From: Bactrocera neohumeralis
Lineage: Eukaryota; Arthropoda; Insecta; Diptera; Tephritidae
Assembly: GCF_024586455.1 (NCBI RefSeq)
Contig: NC_065921.1
Span: forward strand, 86,426,061-86,490,060
Length of the DNA: 64,000 nucleotides
Reading direction: 5' to 3'
The notes beneath the pieces are model-generated. The model was given only the letters and a program-made list of their open reading frames with translations, was not told the DNA's origin and made no database searches. Shown piece by piece: positions 1 through 10,990 of the stretch. How positions within the stretch are numbered: the stretch's first letter is position 1; each line of letters starts with the position of its first letter. The position numbers were made by a program, and so were the translations under genes.

Positions 1-399
1 GTCCTTATGTATAATAGAAATATAAATAGTATATGGACAGATATTGCCACAGGCAGGTCGGTCTCCGATTAATTATGGATCTTACCACTAAACTCTCCCT
101 TTCTATCTAACTTTCATATATAAGATAAACTCGAGAAGTGCTTCACATTACGTGGACGCTTGTTTATTTGCTCGGATTCATTTCTGTTATAACTTTTGAC
201 TTTGCTTCGGCTAAAACCCAAGACATATACAGTGAAGGTTAAGATATTATAGGGTCTCGCTCCATATCGTGTCATACATTTTCCATAAACAACTTATTAA
301 CTGAATTTCGTAAGAACTGTAAAAACTTTTTTCAACATAACGGTATTATGGTCGGTATAAGTATTTACAAGTATGTTTATCACTATGTGTGTATATTTA
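1..399. other. spacer, nothing recognised
   Basis: AT-rich sequence with no convincing coding potential, RNA gene or repeat structure visible on either strand. Confidence 0.5.
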
Positions 400-828
400 C
401 ATTAAAGATGGTCGATTTTTTTTTTATAAAAATAAAATCGTGTAAGCGGAAAATCTTCTACGGATCATTCTGTCCAATTTTTGTCTAAGATACTATGAGT
501 CCAAACCAAATTTCGTCGAACTAGTGATTTTTAAGACGAAATTTAGAAAATCTGAATAATCAGTTGTATGGGGGATATACGATATACCTGGACGAATCCG
601 ACAAATAATCAAAAAATATCAAAAAAACCTCCGTATAAAATTTTGGTATCTCAAAAACTGAAAAATTTTTTTAATCTCTAAAAAACTTTGCCTTCAAAGT
701 CGCTGACTCGAAAACGGTTTTAGACCCACAGTTTCTTAAACAAAGTGTTCCAAAAGATCCGCAGAACATTTCTTGCATTCTCGATTTTTCTTTTCTTTCG
801 GCTACCTGTAAATCGACCCGCTCTAATG
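400..828. mobile_element. palindromic MITE, copy A
   Basis: The whole 430-bp segment folds back on itself. The left end (ATTAAAGATGGTCGATTT) pairs with the right end (AAATCGACCCGCTCTAAT), and the arms keep pairing inwards: TGTCTAAGATACTATGAGTC near 484-503 is the imperfect reverse complement of GACCCACAGTTTCTTAAACA near 724-743. A second copy with the same termini and internal sequence lies at 44087-44524. There is no coding sequence. A non-autonomous hairpin-type DNA transposon fits this structure; its superfamily is not determined and the exact ends are uncertain by a few bases. Confidence 0.7.
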
Positions 829-2415
829 GACTTAGACCTGGGTGTATGCTCCGATTTAGTATGCAGGCAGCTTGTTAACGTTTGTGGGCTATTTCAAAAA
901 CAACAACAAAAGTGGCGTCGACCAACCCACTCGCCGTTGTTTGTACGCTTTAAAATACGTCCATTGAATTGCCGTTTAAATATTGTACAACAACATACAT
1001 ATATAAACTCATATATGTATTTTTCCAGCATCAAACACTCTGCGCCCCGACGCTATTTCAGCCGATAGTTCCATTTTCTATTTGCTGTGTGGTAATTTTA
1101 AGGTTTTTTTCCGCAGCATACTAACAAAGGCACATGTTTGTTATTTTTTACTTTCTTGCCACAACACTATGCTACACTTTAAATTGGTTGCATACACATA
1201 CTATATATTAAAGATTTATTAGATTTCCATTGGCGATAAACAGTAATCGATTTGTTTTTCATTCGCGCCTCGCAATAAATATTCCGCTGCACAAAATACA
1301 AATACAAAAACAACAATAATTTTTTTATTTTTATTTTTTATTTCATTTTAGCCTTCAATTTGTTCTGCTTCTATGCATTAGTTGCATTGCTTAGCCCACT
1401 TTAAACGGAACACAAGCTTACGCGCGCTCTTACAAACACTCACACACACCCACAAATAAATGCATGTGTGCCAATAGTTAGTAAATATGTCTATTGGTAT
1501 TTATTTAAATTTATTTATTTGCTTTAATTTTGTGTTGTTGTTTTTCACTTCACTCAAATTGGAGCGGATGTGTCAGTGGTTTATTTGACATTTGCCACTT
1601 ACAATCAACATTAACCCAGCCGCAAACGGACATGTGTTAAGTAAAAATATTAACGACACTCATAAATTATAAATTCATGCGATTGTTTCCACATTTGTTT
1701 TGTGGCTTTTTTCTTTGATTTTGAGCACAGGGATTTGCGCGAATTCTTATTGTTTTAAAGTAAAACTAAATATGTTTTCGAAAGTATCCACTCACAGCTT
1801 ATGGAGACCAACATGATTTATGGTGACTTGCGAAAATCGTTTTTTGAAAATATTTAGGCAGTGTCTTCGGCAATATTCCCAATTTTATTAAATTTATGTA
1901 GTAAATCCAAAGAGGTATAGTTTTTGGAATTGTGAACAAATGAAACACTAGCATCTAATTTGTTTAAAAATTTGTCATTTTTTCTGATCTCAAAACTTAA
2001 TAAGATATCGTTTGTTTAAAAATTTATATACAAGATCTATCGGTATGAGATATCTTTGTAGGGATCAATGTTTCAGAGCAAAGAGTTGTTTATTAGGGAT
2101 AATTTAACCGACCAAGGAATGGTATAACAATGGTTTCTTTGTCAATCATCTTTTGCGACATTTCAAATTAAAATCTTATATAGATTACAAAGTTGGACCG
2201 GATAATTTTCATACAAATAAATGTCAAAGAAAAAAATAACGAATTTAATGCTGTCTTCTCAGTTAGGTTAACAGCATCTGTGAGTTCTTTTAAAAAAACG
2301 TTCTTTACCGAAAGAAGGAATCTTGGTTTACCAAAACTTAATTGACAAATAGCTGCTAAACAGATATTGAGGAAACGTCCTCTAAGACTTGGCATTTTAC
2401 TGCAAATTATAACTA
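829..2415. other. spacer with simple repeats
   Basis: Low-complexity host-like DNA: T-rich runs, short CAA runs around 900-910, an imperfect CA tract near 1438-1452 and TTTA-type repeats near 1497-1520. The short open frames here have no protein-like composition and I recognise no domain. Confidence 0.5.
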
Positions 2416-2571
2416 CAGTTGAACTTTCCTAACTCGAACCACCACAATCCACAAAAGAACTTCGAGTAATGGCAGAAAATTTGTATGCAATTTGACTTCT
2501 ATTGCTAATTCAAAAGTTCGAGTTTTGGGTAACTTCGAGTTAAAGAAGTTTGAGTTATAAAAGCTTAACTG
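2416..2571. mobile_element. pogo/Tigger-like MITE
   Basis: A 156-bp element starts CAGTTGAACTTTCCTAACTC and ends with the imperfect reverse complement (GAGTTATAAAAGCTTAACTG). It is flanked on both sides by TA (2414-2415 and 2572-2573), the target duplication used by Tc1/mariner/pogo elements. Subterminal TTCGAGTT-type repeats recur inside. CAG...CTG ends with a TA target are typical of the pogo/Tigger group. It is non-coding, so it would have been mobilised in trans. Confidence 0.65.
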
Positions 2572-2639
2572 TATTATATTTTTTGGGGATTGTGAATACT
2601 TGCGTATGTTACGAAATATAAACAGTGAAATCTTCCACA

Positions 2640-2785
2640 AACAGACACTGACGAACCAGCCTTTCTGTCCAGTTATTAAAGTTGTCCGCTAAATAGACTG
2701 TACTTAATAAATATCAACAAATTGTGGGATCAGCCAATATGTTAATGGAGATGTCCGCTTAATAGAGCGCCCTTTTAATGCATTC
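2640..2785. mobile_element. possible pogo/Tigger-type fragment
   Basis: Two similar motifs, TGTCCGCTAAATAGACTGT and TGTCCGCTTAATAGAGCG, occur about 70 bp apart in the same orientation. They resemble the subterminal repeats of Tigger-like elements (inference by analogy). No clear ends or target duplication are seen. Confidence 0.25.
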
Positions 2786-3120
2786 ACTAAAAGTATTTTT
2801 TATTTATGAACTGTTTTGACTATCCTATCTTCTAAGTGTCTTCAAACTGGACACAGTGTGCAAAATTTGGCTAAAATCGGTTAAGAAGTTTAGCAGTCCA
2901 TCGCGGACAAACAATATGACACGTAATTTTTACATATAAAGAAGATGGTTATACTTTCTTATGACTTCTTACTTCAATACTTCTTTTCAATGGATACCGC
3001 TTCTTATCAGTGATTGATGAGTCTATTCTAAGAAGAGTTTTAGAGGACATTTTCTACGATGGTATATATTCGTAAATGATTAGGGTTATAGAGAATCTTA
3101 TTAAGTAATATCATTAACAG
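2786..3120. other. spacer, nothing recognised
   Basis: No coding, RNA or repeat signal that I can support. Confidence 0.45.
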
Positions 3121-3490
3121 GCCAACTGAAAAGTCCCCTACCATAATAAAACACATTTTTTTTGGCACACTTCGTTTTTTTTTATTCAACATAGTGCCCG
3201 TCAAGGGTGACACACTGAACCAAATTTTTGATACCAGTTTTGAAGTGCGATTTGTAGAAAATACAGAAGCAATTCGAAACACAGTTCATGGATTTTTGCA
3301 ATTGTTTTCACTGACTTGTTACACTGTACATAGTCTTGGTGAAACAGCATTTTATTTTTCCCCAAATGCGGCCGATTTTCGGAGTATTCGTCCTCCAAAT
3401 GGTCCAACGGTATGTAATAGTCGTTGTTGATTGTCCTCCTTTTTAAGGTGTATGTTCGCACGAAGAACCAAGGGTTGTCAATTCCGCAGA
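3121..3490 (-). pseudogene. mariner transposase relic (irritans-like)
   Basis: Read on the minus strand, this gives a piece around the second catalytic aspartate (LFHQDYVQCNKSVKTIAKI, compare the usual HQDNAxxH), then LHELxFELL. The reading then jumps by deletion or frameshift to the C-terminus FKTGIKNLVQCVTLDGHYVE, followed by stop and a TATGTTGAATAAA tail. This order is that of irritans-type mariners (DD34D, about 345 residues when intact). The 3' terminal repeat GGGGACTTTTCAGTTGG lies at the left edge (about 3122-3138). The 5' half and other terminal repeat are missing and the third catalytic region is deleted, so it cannot encode an active transposase. The family is clear; the subfamily is a judgement from motifs. 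Confidence 0.75.
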
Positions 3491-5479
3491 AATGTATAAA
3501 CTATCTTTTGCCGCTACCAAAAACAATATCAACAAAGATGTCAGAACAAAAAATATAGTTCAGAGATAAGAAGAGTCTAAACCAACCCAGGAGATCCCAA
3601 TAAAGCTTGTCGCATAGTTTATGCTCAATAATACTCCCAGTATTATGCCAAATGACAACTTGGACCCTTTACCTAAAACAATATAACCCAAATTCTTGCA
3701 AAAAAATCCTGATACAAACACAAAATATTGGCCATTGCCATCAAGTACAAATTTATACGCCCACATATCCACCAATTTCAGCCAAATATTTAGAAAGAAC
3801 CTAAATACAGAAAAACCACAACAATGATGCACTCCGAAACTTTGAAGAAACGCACAAATGTCAAAGCAACAAAATGTCATGTGACCGCTTGTGTCTGTTT
3901 TGACGCACGACAAGTACAAGCCTACATAAGCACAAACATTGGCGAACGCTTGGCGCGGAGCATAAAAAGTGCAGGTTTATATGGATCGGCATTGGCAGTA
4001 ATTAGGTCAAAACCTTAAGCTCCCAGCTGAGCAGCTCGAAATTCCAGAAAAAATCGTTCAACGCTTCGCGTACGGTATACTATTTGTATATACACCGTTA
4101 AAAGTACCGATGCGCTCCCGGATTTATTGCCTCTGACTATTTGCCATATTTTCCACAATTTTTTGTTTGTTGCTGCATTCCGCCGCGCGCTTTATTTATG
4201 TGTTTTCTCCGCGCTACAAATACATGCCAACAAATGTATCTCTGTGTATATATTTCACGTTTGTGGGCCTCTTCACTTGTCTATTTGTTTGTTGGCCTAT
4301 GTTTGTGTTTTCGTACACTTCTAGGGGAGTCCCGTTTGTCAACGTGCAACGCCGCACAGTGCTTTGCATTTAACGCCGTACATATGCATGAGTATGTGTA
4401 TGTGTGTGTGTGTTTGAGTGTATTTCCATCTGTGTATATTTATATCTGCATGTGGCAATGTGTTCTGGGGTCGCCGTGTGGGCGTAAAATGATGTCATCC
4501 ATTGAAGTTTTTGATGTCTCGCAGCTGGTGTCGTTGCCTCGCCGTCGCCATTCAATACTTTGTGGCCACACTCATCCGGACTCGCGAACGCCAAGTGGCA
4601 CAAGTTTGTTAGAATTTTCATAATTTTTGCGCAGCAAAGCAAAGCGTCTTGCATTACATTGGCAGCGAAGACATACATACATCTGACCGAAATTGGAAAA
4701 TTAAAATATTTGGCTTCACTGACTAAAGTTGGAAGTGAGATGAACGGACACAGAGTGTCTCAATAGAATTTCTTCCTGCAATTTTGGAAATGCCAAACCT
4801 CATGAGTCTTTATTAATCGCTTTAACTTGTGAGATGTTTGATGAATTTGTTAGACAAGTGATAAAACTTTGAAACATGCCATGATTACATGAAATTAGCG
4901 GTAGATATACTCACCTACGAGGGGGAAACAGAAGCAGGGATCGTCGTGTATAAAAAGCCTCAACATGGCATGTGGATCTCACTTTGACTGTCGTGTACAG
5001 TTCTTTCTAAAGCCAGACAAAAAACTGCTGTAGTTGGATATCAGCTATCGGCAAAACACCCCGACCTATGACGAATCTGCAAAACACCCTGATTCTATCA
5101 CAGATTTGCTTAAGTGTTATATTTCTATATCCGATGTTTCACCTGGATGTCCTAAAGAATGGGATCAGATGTGTTATAATCTTGGTCTAGTAAAGCAGGA
5201 CATTCGAGCTCCCCAGATCTTTTCTGATATACTCTGGTCCAGAAGCACCTTGCGACTGCAAAGAGACTGGTAGAAGACCAATGCTTGCTGAGCTGGTCTG
5301 AGGCCCAACGTTTCAGTAACAACTCACAAGAAGCAGGATCTCCAACCCGCTTCTTTTCCGAATTTATTGAGATTGAAGTACAGCCACATTGAGTCATATC
5401 ATATAATGTTGGAAAGGTGAGATTTTAAGCTTCATTTATCAAAAAAATTAAATTCGGGGAAGCTGAAAAAAGTTACAGC
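3491..5479. other. spacer, no gene supported
   Basis: Two kilobases of host-like sequence. Overlapping open frames around 4127-4680 occur on both strands because the segment is rich in TGT/TTG and CA-type repeats; none has a recognisable domain. The stretch 4900-5400 has protein-like pieces in several frames and may be a decayed mobile element, but I cannot assign it. Confidence 0.4.
4394..4413. repeat. TG microsatellite
   Basis: A short run of TG dinucleotides, slightly interrupted (TATGTGTATGTGTGTGTGTG). Confidence 0.85.
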
Positions 5480-6560
5480 TGTTCAAAAATTAGTGAAAAT
5501 AATGAAGAAATTCGCTATATTTTGAAATTTTTGTATAAAAAAGGGAAGTATATCCTCCAAGCCACTAATGAAATTTGTGAAGTTTGCGCAGACGATGCTG
5601 TATTAGTTCGTATAGCACAACAATGGTTCGCTCGCTTCCGTTCTGGAAATTTCGATGTGAAAGATGCACCTCGCTCTGGTCGACTTATCGTTGAAAAAGT
5701 CGATGAAATTATGGAAAAGATTGACCAGGGCCGTTACATAAGCAGCCATGACATCGCTAGGGAACTTAAAATTCATCATCAAACGAGTTTTGAACCATTT
5801 ATAGTAAAAAAGGCTGCGTGCAAAAAGAAGCTCGATGTTTGGGTACCACATGAATTGTCTGTGATAAATTTAATAGATCGAATTAACATCTGCGATTCTT
5901 TGCTGAAACGAAATAAAATCGAACCAATTCTGAAGCGAATGGTAACAGGAGACAAAAAGTAGATTAACTACGAAAATAATGTGCGAAAAAGATCATGGTC
6001 GAAGCGTGGTAAAGCTCAACAAATGATCGCAAAGCCAGGATTGATGACTCGAAAGGTAATGCTGACTGTTTGGTGGGATTGGAAAAGAATCATCCACTAT
6101 GAGCTGCTCCAGAATAGTCGAACGATTGATTCTACATTTTATTGTCAACAACTGATGAGATTGAAGCAAGCGGTCGAAAAAAACGGCCAGAACTGGTCAA
6201 CAGAGAGGGCTTCGTTTTCCATCAAGACAACGCTAGACCACACACATCTTTGATGACTCGGCAAAAAATGAAAGAGCTTGGCTGAGAAGTTTTGATGCGT
6301 TCACCATATAGCCCAAACCTTGAATCATCGGACTACCATTTGTTTCGGTAAATGCAGAACTTCTTTAATGGAGTAAAATTGGCTTCAAGAGAAGCCTCTG
6401 ACAATTACTTGTCGCAGTGTTTCGCCGAGAAAACAGAAAAGTTGTACACTGATGGAATAATGTCTCTAGCGGAAGAATGGCAAAAAGTGGTTGACCAAAA
6501 TGGTACATATTTGTTTATTTATTAGAAATACGAAAATATTTTTTCGACTACCCAAAAAGA
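5480..6560 (+). pseudogene. mariner transposase relic (mellifera-like)
   Basis: A nearly full-length mariner coding region of about 345 codons can be traced. N-terminal helix-turn-helix: SENNEEIRYILKFLYKKGK, then WFARFRSGNFDVKDAPRSGR, then a second HTH-like stretch (SSHDIARELKI). The linker motif FDVWVPHEL of mellifera-type mariners is visible as LDVWVPHEL. Catalytic segments follow: MVTGDKK, HQDNARPHTSLMTRQKM, and YSPNLESSDYHLF. With 34 residues between the second and third aspartate this is DD34D. It is dead: the Trp after TGDKK is an in-frame TAG (5960-5962), a frameshift lies near 6220-6230, and stops follow GELG/KELG and LFR. The C-terminal EEWQKVVDQNGTY is still readable to about 6520. 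Terminal repeats were not identified, so the outer limits are approximate. Confidence 0.85.
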
Positions 6561-7514
6561 GTAAATTGACATAAACCACCAAGGGAATACCTATAATTAT
6601 TATTAACACCAATAGAGAACGCATGCAATATAAATATCAACAAATTTCAACAGCAACAAACAACAACAATCGCAACCAGTAATCAAAAGTAAAACAAAAT
6701 AACAAATCAACTTTAAGCTGAAGTTGAGCCACATCAACCAATTATTGCAGCGTCATCAGCCACGCCGACAGTAACTAAAACAACAACAACAACATAAATA
6801 TAACTTGCATATACAACCTCCAGTCACATGTGGAGAAGAGGCTGCCTTGTGCATAGCTTTGGCAATGTCAATGCGTTTGATTAATTACACAGGATGAAAA
6901 CGCCAGTAATCCCGAACCCCGGCAACCGAGCAGACGCATCAACAACAACAACCACAACCAGCAGCGCAAGCACGAGCACGCCAAATCAACTAAAACCAAC
7001 CAGCTTTGCACACATGCACCTTGAAATCGCTGCGCTTGCCTCGGATGCGCTGAGTAAAGTCAATGTTGCAATCCAATCAGTTGTTGGCGTTGTCTTGTTG
7101 TTATTGCTGCACAACATTCCAGCTGCGCTTTGGTTGCAAGCTGTTGCTGATAATGAAGAAATTGCTGCCTTTGCTGTTGTTGTTGCTGATATTGCTTTTG
7201 CTTTATTGGCAAGCCACTGGCTGCTCATTGCGTCTGCTGCACTTGTTGTTGAGACTTTGGCGATTGATTGTGTCTTCCTACTTTGGCTGGCTTGTGTTGG
7301 CGCATAAAGTGTACTTAATAATTTTTCAATAACAACAACAACTCTCTACATATATACCTATATAGTTATGCATACAAGTGCTCATAGGAATTATATTGTT
7401 CAGTGAAGAATTCTGCGTCGCTAACGAATCAATAGCGCGCTGCAGTGACAGCGTCAGCTGGTGTTGCCGGTAGCTAATACTGGCTTTCTCCGGGAAGTAA
7501 TGGGACTGAGTCGA
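6561..7514. other. CAA/TTG-rich spacer
   Basis: CAA runs (about 6641-6672 and 6780-6793) and the complementary TTG-rich segment at 7080-7260 create long open frames on both strands (for example 6894-7307 plus). These read as runs of Thr/Ser or Leu/Val/Ala and have no domain, so I regard them as repeat artefacts and not genes. Confidence 0.5.
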
Positions 7515-8075
7515 TTTAAAAAAATTAATTGAACCAATCGTTATAATTCTTTAAAAACTTTCAAAATAGGTTCCTTCTGCTTCCCTGCAGTGCTGGCAGC
7601 GCGATTTCCAAGCATTGAAGCCGTGACGGAAGGCATTCTCCGGAATAGCCTTCAGAGCCGAGGTGCATGCTGCTTGGATCCCCTCTGTTGTCTCAAATGC
7701 TAACTTTTCATCGGCCTTTTCAGGCAAGAAAACAAAAAAAGTCCAGGAGAGCCACATCTGGGCTGTAGGGCGGCTGCGGAAGCGTTAGGATGCCGTCCTT
7801 GGTTAGGTAGCTGTTCACAACAAAGGCGATGTGAACCTGGGCGTTGTCGTGGCGCAACTTCCAATTGGCTGCGATGTCTTGTCGGACCCGATTGTCTCTT
7901 GAGGACTTCCACGTAAAACATGACATTGACGGTTTGTCCAGGAAGAGCAAATTCAAGGTATACGATGCCTTTGATATCAAAAAGACAATGAACATCGATT
8001 TCATTTTGGATTTGCTCATTCAACCCTTGGAGTGTGACACTCGGAAGATTGCCCTCTCGAAATGAGCCGGTTTTG
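7515..8075 (-). pseudogene. mariner transposase relic, C-terminal two thirds
   Basis: Minus-strand pieces in three frames line up with one DD34D mariner transposase: QSSEC..TPR (near 8055), MSKSKMKSMFIVF, DIKGIVYLEF..PGQTVN, then RHDNAQVHIAFVVNSYL with the second Asp, then PQPPYSPDVALLDFF with the third Asp. There are 34 residues between them. The C-terminal piece follows, FETTEGIQAACTSALKAIPE and AEGTYFESF, ending at 7551. At least two frameshifts separate the pieces, and the first catalytic Asp and whole N-terminal DNA-binding half are missing. The sequence below the stop (7515-7550) continues as an AT-rich 3' tail. This is a different mariner lineage from the copies at 3.1, 5.5 and 10 kb. 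Certain as mariner, uncertain as to subfamily. Confidence 0.8.
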
Positions 8076-9999
8076 TAATGTATGAAGCAATTCCTAAGCT
8101 TCCAGTGAATATCATAAATCCAAAACTTGAAATCGCACAAAACCGTTATATGAGGAGATTGCGGGGTTATCATTCGAAGTCATCCGTATTTACAGTGTTG
8201 TTAGGAATACTTCAGGAATTTTTTTGTAGCAAATTTGGTAGAGCACATACCAACCGCATTTTTTCGGGTTTAGCGAGACATTTTTGTAGCTCTTCTCTTC
8301 TTTCTAAGGAATTGTTAACGCTTAAAAATAAAATACCGTTGCACGTTGCCACCTCTTAGAGCCGCTACTAGTAAGGCTACTTCATCAATTATCCCCGCGA
8401 CTAAGTGTTATCCTCAAAACGTTTGCTTTTCTGGCGCAATTTGGCTTATATGAAGAAGCTGCAGCAACGATAACGTTCATTGTTGTTGTTGCTCTACCAT
8501 TTTCTCGGTTTCTCGCTTCGCGTAAATGATGCTCGAGATTGAATTAAACTGCACACATACAAAAATGTCTGTGTCTATATAAGATTTTGTTGTTGTTGCA
8601 GCTCATTACAACAATACAGGCATGCATGTTGCGGCAGGCAATCCATGAGCGCGTGTAATGCTTTAAGACAGGCTTACGCTGATGACTGTGGTAAGTCGAA
8701 GAATGCAAAAGCAAAAGTAAATACGTAGGAAATCCTGCCACACATACGCAGAAGTAATTATTTCCGTCGCAAGTGTGGCTGTATGTGTGTATGATGTAAA
8801 CACACACAGCGCTGTAAGCTGTTGCAACGGCAGCGGCTGTGGCGGCGACAGCGGCAACTTGTTGTTTTGACTTCAAGGTAATCTCAGTTGACATAATTAA
8901 ATTAATTTTGTCATTGCGAATGACACAACAGTAACAACAACAACAATGGCAACAACTATGTATGTATGTTGGCAACGACGGCTCATTCACAAGCGCGCTT
9001 ACAATTAAAATGTCATTTAATCTGCGTTGCAGCGCATTTTTGCGAATGCGTAAGTGTTGTTGCTTTCGCAGTGCGCTTCATTTTTCATTGCGGCCACTGC
9101 GCGCTGCTGTTATTCTTGTTGTTGTGGCAGTGACGTGCTCATTTTCGCAAATGAAAAATATCGCTGGCGCATTGCGTTGACATTAATGGCGTTGAGCGTT
9201 CATTTACTGCCAATACGCGCTAATCGTATGCTCACCAAGCCACACACACAAACGCGCATATAAAGTATAAAAATGTATGCTTCGGCATATCTGCCGGCAT
9301 TTGCGTGCCCCGCTGTGCGCGCAAGCACTCCTGTCAATGTCTATATTTATTTGTATCAGCGCTGCTGATATGTGGATCGCTGCCACCACACACACAAACA
9401 CACTCTCACATACCATATTAAAGTTCATTTATGCGCATATTAGCGCATGTCAGCCTGTGTGTGCTTCATAACAACTTGCAACTTGTTCGCCGAGCGAGTG
9501 CAGTGGAAATTAAGCTCACGGCCCTCCAGTATTTTTAATCAATCATTCGTTGGCGTGCAACCACAAGATGCGCTTTTTTGTTGTTATCTTGTGCTTCTCT
9601 GTTTCTGCGCTTATTCTTCTGTATAATGTTTCGCCTCTTATCCTACATTCTTCGCAAATAATTTGCTTGCCTCTTCATATTATGCGTAATTAAGTTGACG
9701 AAGGTGGGTCGGGTGTATTTATGAAAGGCGCTAAAGGCACATTTTTGTAAATTTTATTCAAATTTAATTAGCGGCGCAATCACTTCCAAATAAAGGGTGT
9801 GTCGAGAGAAATTTTTGCATTTTTTTGTATAATAAAAATATTTGTCATATATATTTTTTGTTTGTGTAATTTTTATTACTGAAGTTTCCACATCTTCCTG
9901 ATATATCTCTTTCTCAAATGTATCAATCAGATCAATAACAACACCTAAAGTTCTTCATACTAACCGCAAATGGCACATCAAAATAATCGTTAGTGTTTA
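8076..9999. other. spacer with simple repeats
   Basis: Host-like DNA with TTG/CAA runs (8480-8500, 8588-8600, 8930-8946), CA-rich tracts near 8800-8812 and 9388-9402, and TATG tetranucleotides near 8957. Open frames on both strands are composition artefacts. The segment 8080-8360 is of unknown origin and may be part of another decayed repeat. Confidence 0.45.
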
Positions 10000-10560
10000 G
10001 TATACGCTTGTCTTTCTGGAGTACATAAAGAGCGTTCGCCGATTTTTACTATGAGTGAAACTATTCAACCAACAAGTTCCAGTAAATTTAATGTACGGAA
10101 TCAAATTTCTGGTGCCAAAACGTTCAGAATGTATGTAGGAAAAGACCTTCGGTGATAACTTTTTTTCGCGAGTAATGGTTTTTAATTGCCACAAGTTATT
10201 CAAGGAGGGTCGAGAACGCGTTGAGGACCATCAATATCAGCTGATGATCAACAAGGAATTGGTGCTAGATAATCGGCGAATAACAGTCAGAGATTTTACT
10301 GGCATCGTTGGAGTATAGGAAGGATTAGTGAAAACCATTTTTGGCTTAAGAAAAGTGAAAGCAAGATTGATTCCAAAATCACATATTTTTTTTCGAAAAA
10401 CAGCATCGCGTTATTGTCTGTAAAACAATGCTTTCCTACTGCCAGGATGTCATGAAACGTAATATTAATGGCGATGAGTCCTAAATCTATGCCTACGACC
10501 CGAAAACAGACGAACAATCGGCCGGTTATGTTGATAGGTTTCTTCGATTATTGAGGTGTG
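10000..10560 (+). pseudogene. mariner transposase relic, N-terminal half
   Basis: Plus-strand pieces match the order of a DD34D mariner N-terminal half: FKEGRERVEDHQYQ (the linker after the first HTH), LDNRRITVRDFTGIVGV then stop then EGLVKTIFGLRKVKARLIPK (second HTH region), and after a frameshift QHRVIVCKTMLSYCQDVMKR, NINGDES then stop then IYAYDPKTDEQSAGYV, which carries the first catalytic Asp (ITGDExWIYAYD in intact relatives). The rest of the catalytic domain is absent to the right, where a retrotransposon fragment starts near 10725. Stops and frameshifts make it a dead fragment. The wording of the motifs differs from the mariners at 3.1, 5.5 and 7.5 kb, so it is an independent lineage. 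Confidence 0.75.
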
Positions 10561-10724
10561 ATGCACTCCGAATTGTTTACGGCAAAAGCGAAAACTGTGA
10601 ACCTGCAGGGGCCCCGGGAAGTCCAAACTTATACTATCTTCGAAGAGCACGAGCCAAAAACTTAAATCAGAACTGCCGAAACACAGCTGAAATTTCACAT
10701 CACTACTCTGAGACCTAATATCCG

Positions 10725-10990
10725 TAATTGGTCAGTTACAAATCGGGTATGTTAATGTCTCAGGGGCGGAGACGCAGGAAAAGAAGCGCATTGAATTTCT
10801 TCACAGATGGATTGAAGCTCAAGGGAAGGTTGGAGAGAGAGTCCTCTGTAGGAAGCTCGCATTGAACTGTTTTACGGAGGGATCGAAACTCGAGGGAAGG
10901 TTGGAAACAGTTCTCTGTCGGTAGCTCGCAATAAACTCTTGTTTCAGACTATCACACCACTGTAGTGTCTTACCAGCAAAGATGGAAATA
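10725..10990 (+). pseudogene. non-LTR retrotransposon RNase H fragment with internal duplication
   Basis: The plus strand reads FFTDGLKLKGR and then, in another frame, CFTEGSKLEGRLETVLCR followed by SCFRLSHHCSVLPAKMEISS. This is the start of the RNase H domain of insect non-LTR elements (FTDGSKxxGxxG...FRLPxHCSVFQAE). The catalytic Asp of TDGSK is kept in the first unit and replaced by Glu in the second. About 70 bp carrying the TDGSK motif is tandemly repeated (10798-10867 and 10868-10937). The sequence right of 10990 is unassigned. Related fragments lie at 13.2-14.4 and 17.7-18.7 kb on the other strand. Confidence 0.65.

Noticed and set aside
4141..4678. Overlapping 160- and 102-codon frames on opposite strands
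   Set aside because: Microsatellite-driven; neither has a domain.
6894..7307. 137-codon open frame rich in Thr, Ser and Leu/Val/Ala
   Set aside because: Arises from CAA and TTG repeats; the opposite strand is open too; no domain or plausible gene context.
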